Under the pieces are notes generated by a model. The model searched no databases. It worked only from the letters and a program-made list of their open reading frames with translations, and was not told where the DNA came from. Shown here one piece after another: positions 43,490 to 53,359 of a DNA stretch of 64,000 nucleotides. This DNA comes from Bacteroidetes bacterium UBA1935 (GTDB lineage Bacteria > Bacteroidota > Bacteroidia > Chitinophagales > Chitinophagaceae). The stretch is taken from the NCBI GenBank assembly GCA_002337045.1, contig DDFF01000008.1:558001-622000 (forward strand). Reading direction: 5' to 3'. Position numbers and translations under genes: made by a program. The stretch's first letter is position 1. The number at the start of each line of letters is the position of its first letter.

Positions 43490-44335
43490 ATGCTGTTGCC
43501 TAAAAATAGCTATGCTACTATTGGTAGTAATCATGCTGATGTGCAAATATTGTTCTGGAACGACGAGTTTGCATCCAGATTGACAAAGCTTGTAATAAAA
43601 GGGTATCATCAACTCTTTGTTTTTTCCAAAGGCACAGGAGTTCATGAAATAGCTTTTGAGGATTATAAAATTACAGATTGCTCCTATCACATAGTACCTG
43701 CCGGAATACCCCATATGATCAGGGCGTTTAGAAAGGTTAAAGGTGTTATAATCTGTTTTACAGATGCTTATCTCGAACACTTGATCCATTTTGATTTTTC
43801 AGCATTGGAAGAAGGCTCAGAACATGAAAGATACATCTACAAAGCACATTCAGAAGAATTCCGTAAGCTATACAATGCAATACTCCCATATGCAAATGAT
43901 TTGCTGAAACAACATAAGGACTCTCTGCTACTTAACGTAGTGGCAGTGCTTCTGCTGAAAATTATTAGAAATCATCAGGAACAGTTGAGTACTAACAAAA
44001 ACCGCTTTATTGCCAGATTGTACAATCAAATCAACAAACACCTTCAGTGTAAATATTGCCATAAACCACAACAGTCTGTCGTTTCAAAAGAATTGAATAT
44101 GCCTGAAGAACAACTGAATTATAACTTGAAAATATATTTTAAATGCTCTTTACTGCAATTGCAACGCCATAATATTTTACGTTCTGCTAAAGAATTATTG
44201 TACAAAACAAGCCTGCATCCTGCAGAGATAGCGGAACAGTTGGGGTTTCGGAATGAATATGAGTTTTTGAAGTTTTTTAGAAAACATACAGGTATGGGCC
44301 CCGCAGCCTATAAGTGTAATTACTATAATAGATGA
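43490..44335 (+). CDS. AraC-family transcriptional regulator, cupin N-terminus
   Basis: 281 residues. The N-terminal cupin-like sensor includes YHQLFVFSKGTGVHEIAFEDYKI and YHIVPAGIPHMIRAFRKVKG. The C-terminal AraC HTH covers residues about 185-278: SVVSKELNMPEEQLNYNLKI, and HPAEIAEQLGFRNEYEFLKF followed by FRKHTGMGPAAYK. It lies between two HYC_CC_PP genes and before a methyltransferase, so it may regulate the metal genes. The ligand is unknown. Confidence 0.88.
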   Translation: MLLPKNSYATIGSNHADVQILFWNDEFASRLTKLVIKGYHQLFVFSKGTGVHEIAFEDYKITDCSYHIVPAGIPHMIRAFRKVKGVIICFTDAYLEHLIHFDFSALEEGSEHERYIYKAHSEEFRKLYNAILPYANDLLKQHKDSLLLNVVAVLLLKIIRNHQEQLSTNKNRFIARLYNQINKHLQCKYCHKPQQSVVSKELNMPEEQLNYNLKIYFKCSLLQLQRHNILRSAKELLYKTSLHPAEIAEQLGFRNEYEFLKFFRKHTGMGPAAYKCNYYNR

Positions 44336-44378
44336 CCTAACACCTAGATAGGTGTGGCGTCATCACAAAACTAACAAT

Positions 44379-45023
44379 ATGGAAAAACTAAAGTTTAATC
44401 CTGCATTAAGGTTTCATTGGCTTACAGGTATGTATGATTTTTTGTTGTCTATTACATTTCCTGAAAGGAAGATAAAGCAACAACTTATTGATATGTCAGA
44501 GTTACGGGGAGATGAACAAGCCTTGGACTTTGGCATAGGAACCGGTACGCTTTCGCAGATGTTAAAAACCCAATATCCAAATATTCGTATCTGGGGGGTA
44601 GATGTAGATGATAATATTCTGACGATAGCATATGGAAAACTAAAAAACACTGTAGAGCTGTTGGTATATGATGGGAAACGACTGCCATTTACAAATGAAA
44701 AATTCGATACAGTGGTTTCGTCGCTTGTTTTTCATCATATCCCAACCAATATGAAGGCCGTAGTACTCAAAGAAATTTTTAGAGTACTTAAGCCTGGCGG
44801 GCAATTAATCATAGCAGATTTTGGGAAACCTGTTACTACATATGCCAAGATAGCATTCGCCATTTTCAGAAGATTAGATGGAGAAGAACAAACACGTGCT
44901 AACGCCAAGGGACAATTACCCAATTTTGTTAGAGCAGCAGGTTTTTTAGTAGTTGATGAATTTAAACATATAAATACTGCTTTTGGTACAGTTACATTTA
45001 TTAAGTCAGTTAAAGAACTTTAA
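44379..45023 (+). CDS. Class I SAM-dependent methyltransferase
   Basis: The ATG at 44379 (MEKLKFNPALRFHWLTGMYD) is preferred to an upstream frame extension. 214 residues. Motif I is ALDFGIGTGTLSQML, the acidic ribose-binding residue is in WGVDVDDNIL, motif II/III is FDTVVSSLVFHHIP, and the post-motif is VLKPGGQLIIADFG. It belongs to the UbiE/Methyltransf_11 group. It follows the AraC gene by 43 bases and may be in its operon. The substrate is unknown; a role in metal or lipid modification is only suggested by context. Confidence 0.88.
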   Translation: MEKLKFNPALRFHWLTGMYDFLLSITFPERKIKQQLIDMSELRGDEQALDFGIGTGTLSQMLKTQYPNIRIWGVDVDDNILTIAYGKLKNTVELLVYDGKRLPFTNEKFDTVVSSLVFHHIPTNMKAVVLKEIFRVLKPGGQLIIADFGKPVTTYAKIAFAIFRRLDGEEQTRANAKGQLPNFVRAAGFLVVDEFKHINTAFGTVTFIKSVKEL

Positions 45024-45316
45024 GCGCTGATTACAATAGATTGATGTGAAAGAATTATAGACAGATCGAGTTGTAGTTGGTTATTTCTCAAGTATTGCAT
45101 CGTAGGGGTAGAGGTTGGTTGCCGAATGCTATAGTGAATTAAATAAAGCTAACAATCAGATGTAGTTTATAGTAAGACAGGTATTAATATACGTATTTTA
45201 TGGTTATAGAAACAGTCATTTTCCATTTTTGGTGTTGATTGTCACGTGTTGGTTAAAGCTTCCTCGTATATCGCGTTGTTATCATAATTAACTTAGATTT
45301 GGTATAGTTGCTTACA

Positions 45317-45706
45317 ATGAAAAGAATTCTAGTCATACTGCTTTTAGTTTGTTATACGCTATCTGCGTTTGGCATAAGTATGAATTTTCATTACTGTGGC
45401 GGCCACCTTAAATACGTTACGTTTAAGGATAATCATGAGAAAAAGTGTTGCAAGAAAAAAGTAATGCCCCCGGGGTGTTGCAAAGACAATAAAATCAAGT
45501 TCAAAAAAAACGGTAATGATTTATTAGGTGAGCAACTAAAGCTAAGTTTTCAAACTCTGCTGCTAACCGATGTGCCAACTTCTTTTGATTTTTATCTGAA
45601 CTCTTCTATAGCTTACAAAGTTGAAGAAAAGCCAATTCACAATAATTCTCCTCCTGATATTTATTCCCCTCCTCTTTATCTTCTTAATGAGGTCTTCCTG
45701 ATTTGA
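45317..45706 (+). CDS. HYC_CC_PP family small exported protein
   Basis: Start at 45317 (MKRILVILLLVCYTLSAFGISM), since it gives the tidy signal peptide. 129 residues with FHYCGGHLKYVTF (the HYC motif), KKCCKKKVMPPGCCKDNK (two CC pairs around PP) and NNSPPDIYSPPLYLL near the end. It is clearly in the HYC_CC_PP family. The many Cys/His residues after a signal peptide suggest periplasmic metal binding. It lies 97 bases before the metal-binding lipoprotein gene. Confidence 0.88.
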   Translation: MKRILVILLLVCYTLSAFGISMNFHYCGGHLKYVTFKDNHEKKCCKKKVMPPGCCKDNKIKFKKNGNDLLGEQLKLSFQTLLLTDVPTSFDFYLNSSIAYKVEEKPIHNNSPPDIYSPPLYLLNEVFLI

Positions 45707-45803
45707 TATAGTAATATGTGTATCGGCCGTAACCTTAATGGGTTCATGGCTAGGGGTGCTTTATGCATATCGAAACATATTAGTTTATCGTAATCGAATT
45801 TTT

Positions 45804-45974
45804 ATGAAGACATACTTTATAGTATTATCAATATTCCTGTCTATTCCACTTGTTGCGTGTACTGAAAAAAAGTATAGTAAGTACCAATGTCCTATGAGAT
45901 GTGAGCAAGATAAAACTTACGAAAAACCAGGTAAATGTCCTGTTTGTGAAATGGACTTGAAAGGGGTAGAATAG
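45804..45974 (+). CDS. Heavy-metal-binding lipoprotein (YHS/HMBD-like)
   Basis: The start at 45804 (MKTYFIVLSIFLSIPLVAC) makes a lipoprotein with Cys at residue 19; 56 residues in all. The mature part is essentially one heavy-metal-binding domain: YQCPMRCEQDKTYEKPGKCP then VCEMDLKG, with C-P-M and C-P-x-C-x-M ligands. The same domain is found at the N-terminus of the 844-aa multicopper oxidase in this island. Predicted to bind Cu or a similar metal at the membrane surface. Confidence 0.88.
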   Translation: MKTYFIVLSIFLSIPLVACTEKKYSKYQCPMRCEQDKTYEKPGKCPVCEMDLKGVE

Positions 45975-46054
45975 TTAAATGTCGCATTGCAATACTCAGT
46001 TCATTCTTTGATTGCACGATATGTACTTTTTAAAAAATTACTAAAATCAACTCA

Positions 46055-46852
46055 ATGAAAAAAATTATTTCATCAATAGCATTGATGTCAGTAGTAGCTG
46101 TTTCCAATGCACAAACTACAGCATTAGATTTCAATCGTATGGATTGTAACGGTAATATGCGCCATTTGTTCACAGATTTGGACTCTGGAAAAGTAGTAAT
46201 ACTTGAATATTTTATGGGCCCAAATTGTACAGCTTGTGAAGATGCTGCAAAAGAAATAGAAGGCTTGAAGAATAGTTTGCTCACTAAATATCCTGGTAAA
46301 ATAATGAGTTATGCCATGGGGTTTCAGAATAGTTATAGTTGTGCAACGATTAAAACATGGGTGTCGAATTTGGGTATTTCTGCGATACCAATGGACTCTG
46401 CAGCAACACAAGTAGCTTATTATGGTGGGTTTGCTATGCCTACAATTGCTGTTGTAGCAGGTACAGGGCACAAGATTCTTTATATGGCTAATGCAAGTAA
46501 TGCTGGCTATTCTAAAGGGGATACTTCAAAAATCAGAACCGAAATAAATAAATTCCTAAACCCAACTGGTATTACAGGGAAAGAATCTAAACTGGCAAAC
46601 GTATCAATTTTTCCGAACCCGGTCAGCGATTTCCTTAACATTGAATTCTATGTTAAGGAAACAACGGATATCACAATCCAAATAGTTGACATCACCGGCA
46701 GTATTGAATGGGAAGAAGTAAACAATAAGGTTCCTATAGGTGATTTCAGGAAAAGGATTCCAATATCACAGTTTGTACCAGGCTCTTATATTTCCAACGT
46801 TAAGGAGAACAATAATATTACTTCCAGGCATACTATAATTGTTACAAAATGA
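46055..46852 (+). CDS. T9SS-sorted thioredoxin-like protein
   Basis: 265 residues. Signal peptide MKKIISSIALMSVVAVSNAQ. Thioredoxin-like domain with CTAC (Cys58, Cys61) after VVILEYFMGPN, and the cis-Pro strand YYGGFAMPTIAVVAG. The C-terminal 80 residues are a T9SS type A domain (SIFPNPVSDFLNIEFYVKET, FVPGSYISNVKE, RHTIIVTK). It is a surface-exposed or secreted redox protein, and first in a run of closely spaced copper genes. The stop overlaps the next start (ATGA). Confidence 0.9.
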   Translation: MKKIISSIALMSVVAVSNAQTTALDFNRMDCNGNMRHLFTDLDSGKVVILEYFMGPNCTACEDAAKEIEGLKNSLLTKYPGKIMSYAMGFQNSYSCATIKTWVSNLGISAIPMDSAATQVAYYGGFAMPTIAVVAGTGHKILYMANASNAGYSKGDTSKIRTEINKFLNPTGITGKESKLANVSIFPNPVSDFLNIEFYVKETTDITIQIVDITGSIEWEEVNNKVPIGDFRKRIPISQFVPGSYISNVKENNNITSRHTIIVTK

Positions 46853-47532
46853 GGAGAGGGAATGGTGTGCTGATAGTGGTGGTGACTGTTTTAATGACGG
46901 TCGCTACCATTACTATAGCTCAAAAAAAATACAAGATATCTCCCCAAGATACCATGATTACTGTAATAGGTATAGGTGAAAAGAAATTGTTGTATATCAG
47001 ACAGGAATCCATTTCTCCCAATACACTCAGTCTGGGTTGGAGTAAGCTATCCGCTGTATATCCTTCACTATGGAATGTTTTTATCTGTGATAATGGCACA
47101 TGTTACAATAATCTACCAGATTCAGGAACGATGGCGCAGATATCCCCTGGAGAATTTGGTTTTTTAAGCCTGCATGTGAACGCCTATACTGTTTCCGGAA
47201 TGGGTATTGTTCGGTATGCGGTTTGGGACCTTCAACAACCTTCTCTTATTGATACGCTCACATGGATAATTACAACTTTTCCGACAAGTATAGCAATAGG
47301 ACCGTCATCGGAGTCCAATATGTATAGCAATAGGAAAAAAATATACCTCACACAACTTACAGGACTAATTGGTACGCAGGTTGTCATTTTTGATTTGTAC
47401 GGTAAGCATGTACTAACTAAAAAAATTGAAACCGAAAATGAAGTTATTGATATGTCGCCATATCAGGATGGAGTCTATCTGATAAGTCTGAGAGGTGTGA
47501 ACAAACAATTGAAAGTGTTTATCAGCAACTAA
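46849..47532 (+). CDS. T9SS cargo in copper operon, 227 aa
   Basis: Translationally coupled to the thioredoxin-like gene by a 4-base overlap. Signal segment VLIVVVTVLMTVATITIAQ. The central domain is a beta-sandwich-like region with LYIRQESISPNTLSLGWSKL, CDNGTCYNN, and SGMGIVRYAVWD. It ends in a T9SS sorting domain (GTQVVIFDLYGKHVLTKK, YQDGVYLISLRG). The central domain is not recognised. It shares the operon with the multicopper oxidase and may be a partner on the cell surface. Confidence 0.78.
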   Translation: MRRGNGVLIVVVTVLMTVATITIAQKKYKISPQDTMITVIGIGEKKLLYIRQESISPNTLSLGWSKLSAVYPSLWNVFICDNGTCYNNLPDSGTMAQISPGEFGFLSLHVNAYTVSGMGIVRYAVWDLQQPSLIDTLTWIITTFPTSIAIGPSSESNMYSNRKKIYLTQLTGLIGTQVVIFDLYGKHVLTKKIETENEVIDMSPYQDGVYLISLRGVNKQLKVFISN

Positions 47533-47543
47533 AATATTTAATA

Positions 47544-49280
47544 ATGAGAATATCATGCTATAGTTTTTTTGTTTGTCTTCTGTTTACAGGCATTAATACG
47601 GTACTGGCACAAAATGCCTTGTATATACCGCCAGCATTGGTTGGTACATCATTCAATCTAGTTATACAATCTGGGACTACAAATATTTTTAGCGGATTTA
47701 ATACCCCAACTTATGGTGTCAATGGTGTATGGATGGCACCTACATTAGTTATTAACAAAGGTGATAGTGTCACATTCGATGTGACTAATAATTTGCCAGT
47801 CAGTACAACCATTCATTGGCATGGTTTACATCTTCCATCTAAATGGGATGGAGGCCCACACCAGATTATTAATGCAGGTAGCAGCTGGAGCCCAAGATTT
47901 AAAGTGATGAATGATGCAGGGACATTCTGGTATCATCCTCATGGAGACAAAAAAACTGAATTACATGTAAGTAAAGGAATCGCTGGAATGATTATAGTAA
48001 AGGATCAGCAAGAGAGTCTACTTACATTACCAAGAACATATGGAGTAGATGATTTCCCATTAATTATTCAGTCTAAATCGTTTGATATTTTAAAACAGAT
48101 AGCTATAGCTACAGAGGATGACACAACCATGCTTGTAAATGGTACTATGGAGCCTTATCTGAATGCACCTGCACAGGTAGTACGGCTCCGTCTTCTTAAC
48201 GGTTCGACTAGCAGAAGCTTTAAATTGGGATTCACCGGTAATATCTCATTCTCACTCATTGGAAATGATGCAGGACTATTAGATAGCCCAACAACTTTAA
48301 CACGTCTTCAAATTGCTCCGGGTGAACGCTATGAGATTTTGCTAAACCTAACCGGTAAATCCGGACAAACTATTTACCTGAGAAATTTCGGTTCGGAAAT
48401 TACTAACGGTATACATGGTTCTGCACAAGTTGGTACTACAGGAGGTATTATTCCCGGGTATGTTGATAATAAGCTAAATGGAGCGGATTACGATATACTT
48501 AAACTCATGGTGAGTCCAACAACAACCCTACCTGTAACAACGATTCCGACCGCTTTAATATCACAAACCCCGCCACCATTAAGTAGCGTAAATAAGTCTC
48601 GTACTTTTTTGTTCGAACCTGAACCCCCTTCATCGCCGGATAAAGAAGTTGAAGGACCATTCCTCATTAATGGTAAGAGCTTTGATATGAATGTTGTTAA
48701 CGATACTGTCAAGCTTGGACAAACTGAAATATGGAGGTTGATAAATACCACAGAAATAGCGCACCCGTTTCACATCCACGATGTTTGGTTTTACATTTTA
48801 GACATTAATGGAATGCCACCTCCACTATATGAGAGAGGGAAAAAAGATGTGGTATTAGTTCCGCCAAACGATACTGTCCGGTTTATTACAAGATTTGAAG
48901 ATTTCGCAGACCCAATTGTGCCATTTATGTACCATTGCCATTTATTGCACCATGAGGATGAAGGTATGATGGGCTCCTTTATAGTATTAGATACTTCCTC
49001 GTCCGTAAAAATTAATCTTACAGAAAACATCAATTACAAAGTATATCCGAATCCAGCCAATATGGCTTGGAAGATTGAAGGCTCGGCCAATAGTCATATT
49101 GTTGAACTAGCTCTTTATGACATGACGGGTAGGCTCGTGTATATAGATTCTGTACCTGTTGTGAATGCCAAATTCAATTCCACTATTGTATGTAGCCAAC
49201 TATATGAGGGGGTATATGCCTTAAAGATTAGAACAGCCACAGCAACAAATACATTATTGTTATCAAAAACAAATTACTAA
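47544..49280 (+). CDS. T9SS-sorted multicopper oxidase
   Basis: 578 residues with signal peptide (ending VLAQ) and three cupredoxin domains. Copper ligands: HWHGLH from residue 91, FWYHPHGDK, HPFHIHDVWF, and HCHLLHHEDEGMM from 464 with the axial Met of the type 1 site. This matches CotA/bilirubin-oxidase-like laccases that can oxidise Cu(I) or organic substrates. The C-terminus is a T9SS type A domain (YKVYPNPANMAWKIEG, LYEGVYALKIR), so it should act at the cell surface rather than in the periplasm. Eleven bases after the previous gene. Confidence 0.93.
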   Translation: MRISCYSFFVCLLFTGINTVLAQNALYIPPALVGTSFNLVIQSGTTNIFSGFNTPTYGVNGVWMAPTLVINKGDSVTFDVTNNLPVSTTIHWHGLHLPSKWDGGPHQIINAGSSWSPRFKVMNDAGTFWYHPHGDKKTELHVSKGIAGMIIVKDQQESLLTLPRTYGVDDFPLIIQSKSFDILKQIAIATEDDTTMLVNGTMEPYLNAPAQVVRLRLLNGSTSRSFKLGFTGNISFSLIGNDAGLLDSPTTLTRLQIAPGERYEILLNLTGKSGQTIYLRNFGSEITNGIHGSAQVGTTGGIIPGYVDNKLNGADYDILKLMVSPTTTLPVTTIPTALISQTPPPLSSVNKSRTFLFEPEPPSSPDKEVEGPFLINGKSFDMNVVNDTVKLGQTEIWRLINTTEIAHPFHIHDVWFYILDINGMPPPLYERGKKDVVLVPPNDTVRFITRFEDFADPIVPFMYHCHLLHHEDEGMMGSFIVLDTSSSVKINLTENINYKVYPNPANMAWKIEGSANSHIVELALYDMTGRLVYIDSVPVVNAKFNSTIVCSQLYEGVYALKIRTATATNTLLLSKTNY

Positions 49281-49298
49281 TCACTAAAAAAATACAGT

Positions 49299-50654
49299 AT
49301 GAAAAAAGGATTATTTCTATTGCTGCAACTAAGTATAAGTTACGTTGCATTAGCACAAAGTGAGCTGGATAAATACCTGACAGCATCCAATGTCTTTAAA
49401 GTTATTGGCAGCACCTCTAACAACCTGACGGCACCACATGATTTAGATTTTGTCCCTGGTCGTCCCGGAGAGTTATGGGTACTAAATAAAGAGTCTGGTG
49501 GTGGTAGTGTAGTCATATTTTTTGATGCAGGAAAGCCAACACAGTTTTCACAATTTCGTCGGGACTCTCATAATGATCACTTTATGGTTAACGCTGTTGC
49601 TATTTCGATGGGTAATAATGGCACATTTTGTACTGCGCAAGAAATTAAAAATACCGGCTCTGCATCTTCTACGTTTATGGGCCCGGCTTTATGGTCAAGC
49701 GACACAGCAATTTTTGCCAGAATTAATCAGAATAACTGGGTAAGTGGTCAACCATTAGGTAGTCATCTGGATATGTTACACCAAAGCCCCTTTGGTATGG
49801 GAGTTGCGCATGATACGGGCAATGTATATTGGTATTTTGATGGATATAATGGTAATATCTGCAAGTATCAGTTTTCGACGCCGCATGAGATTGGCGGAGA
49901 TGATCATTCGGATGGACGAATATATCGTTATACAGGTGTGACGGTAACGAGAAAACCTAATATGCCAAGCCACCTTGCACTAGACAAACAGAATAATTGG
50001 CTTTACATTGTAGATGGTGGATCCGGAAAGATATTGCGCCTCAAAACAAATAGCGGTGTAAAAGGCAGTACCCTTACAGTGCCAACAACCGCAGGTGAGC
50101 CATTAGCCGTTTATGAATCTGTGATCAACGCAACAACAGAAACAATTGTTTCTTCAGGTCTTACTTCACCTTGCGGAATTGATTATCGTTCAGGCAGAAT
50201 TGTGGTAAGCGATAATGCTGATGGTAAGCTATATATATATGACGTAACAACAACGCCTGCAACACTGAAAGGGTCTATCAGTACTGGTGCATCTGGAGTT
50301 ATGGGGCTAAGAATAGATGATAATAACCGTATCTGGTTTGTAAATAAAACTACAAAGGAACTGATACGCTTAGAAAATCCGAATGTGGTTGGTGTGCAGG
50401 AGAATATGGTAAGTAGCATGTCATTTTCTGTTTATCCCAATCCCGCCACTACAACTCTTTCAATAGAAGTAAATAATCAGACAAAAGAATCTTTAGCTAT
50501 AAGTATGTCCGATATGACAGGGCGTATTATATATAGTGGGTCTACAAACGGATCAACTCACAATATTGATATATCGCATTATACCAAAGGGGTCTACTTG
50601 ATTGCACTATCCGGTAAATATGGTGTTGCAGTACAAAAGGTGGTCATTCAATAG
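49299..50654 (+). CDS. T9SS-sorted beta-propeller (NHL/SMP-30-like) protein
   Basis: 451 residues. Signal peptide ending VALAQ. Propeller-type repeats: APHDLDFVPGRPGELWVLNK, MPSHLALDKQNNWLYIVDGG, SPCGIDYRSGRIVVSDNADG, VMGLRIDDNNRIWFVNK. His-rich turns such as HNDHFMV and GGDDHSDG could bind metal. The C-terminus is a T9SS type A domain (FSVYPNPATTTLSIEV, YTKGVYLIALSG). It lies between the surface multicopper oxidase and the copper ATPase. The substrate is unknown. Confidence 0.82.
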   Translation: MKKGLFLLLQLSISYVALAQSELDKYLTASNVFKVIGSTSNNLTAPHDLDFVPGRPGELWVLNKESGGGSVVIFFDAGKPTQFSQFRRDSHNDHFMVNAVAISMGNNGTFCTAQEIKNTGSASSTFMGPALWSSDTAIFARINQNNWVSGQPLGSHLDMLHQSPFGMGVAHDTGNVYWYFDGYNGNICKYQFSTPHEIGGDDHSDGRIYRYTGVTVTRKPNMPSHLALDKQNNWLYIVDGGSGKILRLKTNSGVKGSTLTVPTTAGEPLAVYESVINATTETIVSSGLTSPCGIDYRSGRIVVSDNADGKLYIYDVTTTPATLKGSISTGASGVMGLRIDDNNRIWFVNKTTKELIRLENPNVVGVQENMVSSMSFSVYPNPATTTLSIEVNNQTKESLAISMSDMTGRIIYSGSTNGSTHNIDISHYTKGVYLIALSGKYGVAVQKVVIQ

Positions 50655-50664
50655 CACTAACAAT

Positions 50665-52752
50665 ATGCAACACAGAGGGAAAGATCATAAACATGTGCAC
50701 AACGACATGCATGAAACGGAAGCGAAAAATAGTGCACATGATTTGTCTAGTAAACAATATCTGGGTGGTCCATTTGTAAAAACGACGGATAAAATAGAAG
50801 AACACGATGCACACAAAGGTCATCATATTGAAGACTTCCTGAAACGGTTTTGGATATGTACTGCTATTAGTTTGCCTGTATTGCTGTTGTCTCATATGAT
50901 ACAACAATGGGTAGGTATAAAACTGGATTTTGAAGGCGATAAGTATGTGTTGCTTCTATTGGGTAGCTTCATCTATTTCTATGGGGGGATGCCTTTTTTA
51001 AGAGGTCTTTTTAATGAATTGAAAAGGGCTGAACCAGGCATGATGACCTTGATTGCTGTGGCAATTTCTGCAGCTTATGTTTATAGTGTAGCTATAGTGT
51101 TCGGGCTGCCGGGGATGGATTTTTTTTGGGAGTTGGCAACATTAATTGATATTATGTTGCTGGGACACTGGCTTGAGATACGATCTGGAATGGCAGCATC
51201 ACGAGCGCTAGAATCTTTGGTTGCATTACTACCGTCTGTTGTTCACTTGGAAAAGAACGGTAAAGTGGTTGATACCACACTGCAGGATTTAGAAAGAAAT
51301 GATATAGTTCACATACGGCCGGGAGAAAAAATACCTGCCGATGGGCGGATTATAGAAGGCGATTCCTATATAAACGAAAGTATGCTTACGGGGGAGAGTT
51401 TACCAATTAAAAAAAGTGTGAATGATAATCTGATCGGGGGGGCTATAAATGGAGATGGCTTTCTAAAAATCCGTGTCACCGGTACGGGTAAGGAGAGCTA
51501 TCTACATAAGATTGTTAGCATGGTTCAAACTGCACAAGGTGTTAAATCCCAAACTCAAAACCTCGCAAATAAAGTAGCCCGTTGGCTTACACTTTTTTCA
51601 CTAAGCGTAGGTCTTATGACCTTTATTGTATGGTTAGTAAATGGCTCTTCACTTTCTTTTGCATTGGAACGTATGGTGACAGTTATGGTCACCTCTTGTC
51701 CACACGCACTTGGGGTAGCCATACCTTTAGTTGTTTCGGTATCTACCAGTTTAGCTGCAACACATGGCTTATTGATACGCAATCGTACAGCATTTGAAAA
51801 TGCAAGAAATATCACCACGGTTATTTTTGATAAAACAGGTACGCTGACTAAAGGAAGTCATGAGGTTCAACAAATACTTTCTTTGGATAGCCAATATACA
51901 TCAGATGAGATATTGCAGTATGCTGCGTCAGTACAGCAATACTCAGAGCATTACATTGCACGCGGCATACTTAATAAACTAAAACAGAAGCAACTGCCGC
52001 TATTGCCATCTGGGACATTTTATTATATGCAAGGCATTGGTGTAAGTGCAACAGTAAACGATAAAAAGGTTGTGATTGCAGGCCCAAATTATTTCAGGGA
52101 ACGACAAATAAATATCCCGAATGTACCTGAGAGTATCAATCGATCTATATATACTGTCAGTTTTCTTTTAATTGATGACTATCCGGTCGGCCTTATTACT
52201 CTTGCAGATAGTATCAGGGATACCGCAGTACAAGCAATAGCGGATCTCAAAAAGATGCAAATAAAATCATATTTGCTCACCGGAGATAATGAGAATATAG
52301 CTGCTGCAGTAGCTGCTGAACTGAATATGGATGGATATATGGCAAATGTATTACCGCATGAGAAACAGCAAAAAGTTCAGCAGTTCCAGAAGAGTGGAGA
52401 AGTTATAGCAATGACTGGAGATGGCGTAAATGATGCACCCGCCCTTGCAATAGCAGATATAGGCATTGCAATAGGGTCTGGTACAGATGTTGCTGCAGAA
52501 ACAGCAGATATAATATTAGTAAACAGTGATCCTGGAGATGTTGTGAACATGATAGCTTTTGGCAAAGCCACATACAGTAAAATGATCCAGAATTTAGTAT
52601 GGGCAGTAGGCTATAATGTAATTGCAATTCCTTTGGCAGCAGGTGTTCTATATCCTGCGTTTATATTGAGCCCCGCGATGGGTGCAGTGCTAATGAGTAT
52701 CAGCACAATAATAGTTGCAATTAATGCCCGGTTACTACGGGTAAAAAAATAA
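50665..52752 (+). CDS. copB: CPH-type P1B copper-transporting ATPase
   Basis: The ATG at 50665 (MQHRGKDHKHVHNDMHETEA) gives 695 residues; the frame extends upstream only over the T9SS gene. The His-rich N-terminus (about 50 residues, no CxxC domain) precedes the membrane helices. The metal-site motif is Cys345-Pro346-His347 (TSCPHALGVAIP). The phosphorylation site is Asp389 in FDKTGTLTKG, and the hinge is TGDGVNDAPALA. The CPH motif defines the CopB/P1B-3 group, which exports copper (or silver). It is 10 bases after the preceding gene. Confidence 0.95.
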   Translation: MQHRGKDHKHVHNDMHETEAKNSAHDLSSKQYLGGPFVKTTDKIEEHDAHKGHHIEDFLKRFWICTAISLPVLLLSHMIQQWVGIKLDFEGDKYVLLLLGSFIYFYGGMPFLRGLFNELKRAEPGMMTLIAVAISAAYVYSVAIVFGLPGMDFFWELATLIDIMLLGHWLEIRSGMAASRALESLVALLPSVVHLEKNGKVVDTTLQDLERNDIVHIRPGEKIPADGRIIEGDSYINESMLTGESLPIKKSVNDNLIGGAINGDGFLKIRVTGTGKESYLHKIVSMVQTAQGVKSQTQNLANKVARWLTLFSLSVGLMTFIVWLVNGSSLSFALERMVTVMVTSCPHALGVAIPLVVSVSTSLAATHGLLIRNRTAFENARNITTVIFDKTGTLTKGSHEVQQILSLDSQYTSDEILQYAASVQQYSEHYIARGILNKLKQKQLPLLPSGTFYYMQGIGVSATVNDKKVVIAGPNYFRERQINIPNVPESINRSIYTVSFLLIDDYPVGLITLADSIRDTAVQAIADLKKMQIKSYLLTGDNENIAAAVAAELNMDGYMANVLPHEKQQKVQQFQKSGEVIAMTGDGVNDAPALAIADIGIAIGSGTDVAAETADIILVNSDPGDVVNMIAFGKATYSKMIQNLVWAVGYNVIAIPLAAGVLYPAFILSPAMGAVLMSISTIIVAINARLLRVKK

Positions 52753-52793
52753 GAATATACCAATCATTTTTTCTAACAATAAAATAACGAATC

Positions 52794-53354
52794 ATGAAAA
52801 GAATAGTGTTATGTATGACAGCTCTTATGACTATATTCTCGGCCTGCAATAGCGCCTCTACGAATAATGAAACCGCGGATACAAGTGCTGTAGCTAAAGA
52901 GAATTCGTTGGCATTACCTGCATCGCCGGTAAGTGTTATTCTGAGCAATTACCTTAAACTCAAAAATGCACTTGCAGACGATGATAGTAAAGAAGCAGCT
53001 GATGCGGCTAATAGTCTGTTGATAGATATACAAAGCATAGATATGGCTGCGATGGATGAGCAAAAACATAAAGCCTATATGCTTGTATTAGATGATATTA
53101 AAGAGAATGCGGCGCATATTAGGGATAATGCTGAGAAGATAAGTCATCAACGTGAACATTTTGAAATGCTAAGTAAGGACGTATACGATTTAGTTAAAGC
53201 TTTTGGTGCCGGTCAGACATTGTATAAAGATTTTTGCCCGATGGCATCAGAAGGTAAAGGTGCATTCTGGTTAAGTGAATATGAAGATATCCGAAATCCG
53301 TACTTAGGAGGGCAGATGCCAAAATGCGGTGAAGTACAGGAAAAGCTCAAATAA
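52794..53354 (+). CDS. DUF3347 lipoprotein (copper-associated)
   Basis: 186 residues. Lipobox in LMTIFSACNSA. Helical domain typical of DUF3347: VILSNYLKLKNALADDDSKEA, MDEQKHKAYMLVLDDIKENA, HQREHFEMLSKDVYDLVKAF, and YKDFCPMASEGKGAFWLSEY with a conserved CPMA then IRNPYLGGQMPKCGEV. DUF3347 commonly accompanies CusB-like efflux and copper proteins in Bacteroidota. The C-P-M and M-P-K-C-G groups can bind Cu. It is followed after 5 bases by the haem-binding gene. Confidence 0.9.
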   Translation: MKRIVLCMTALMTIFSACNSASTNNETADTSAVAKENSLALPASPVSVILSNYLKLKNALADDDSKEAADAANSLLIDIQSIDMAAMDEQKHKAYMLVLDDIKENAAHIRDNAEKISHQREHFEMLSKDVYDLVKAFGAGQTLYKDFCPMASEGKGAFWLSEYEDIRNPYLGGQMPKCGEVQEKLK

Positions 53355-53359
53355 ACGCT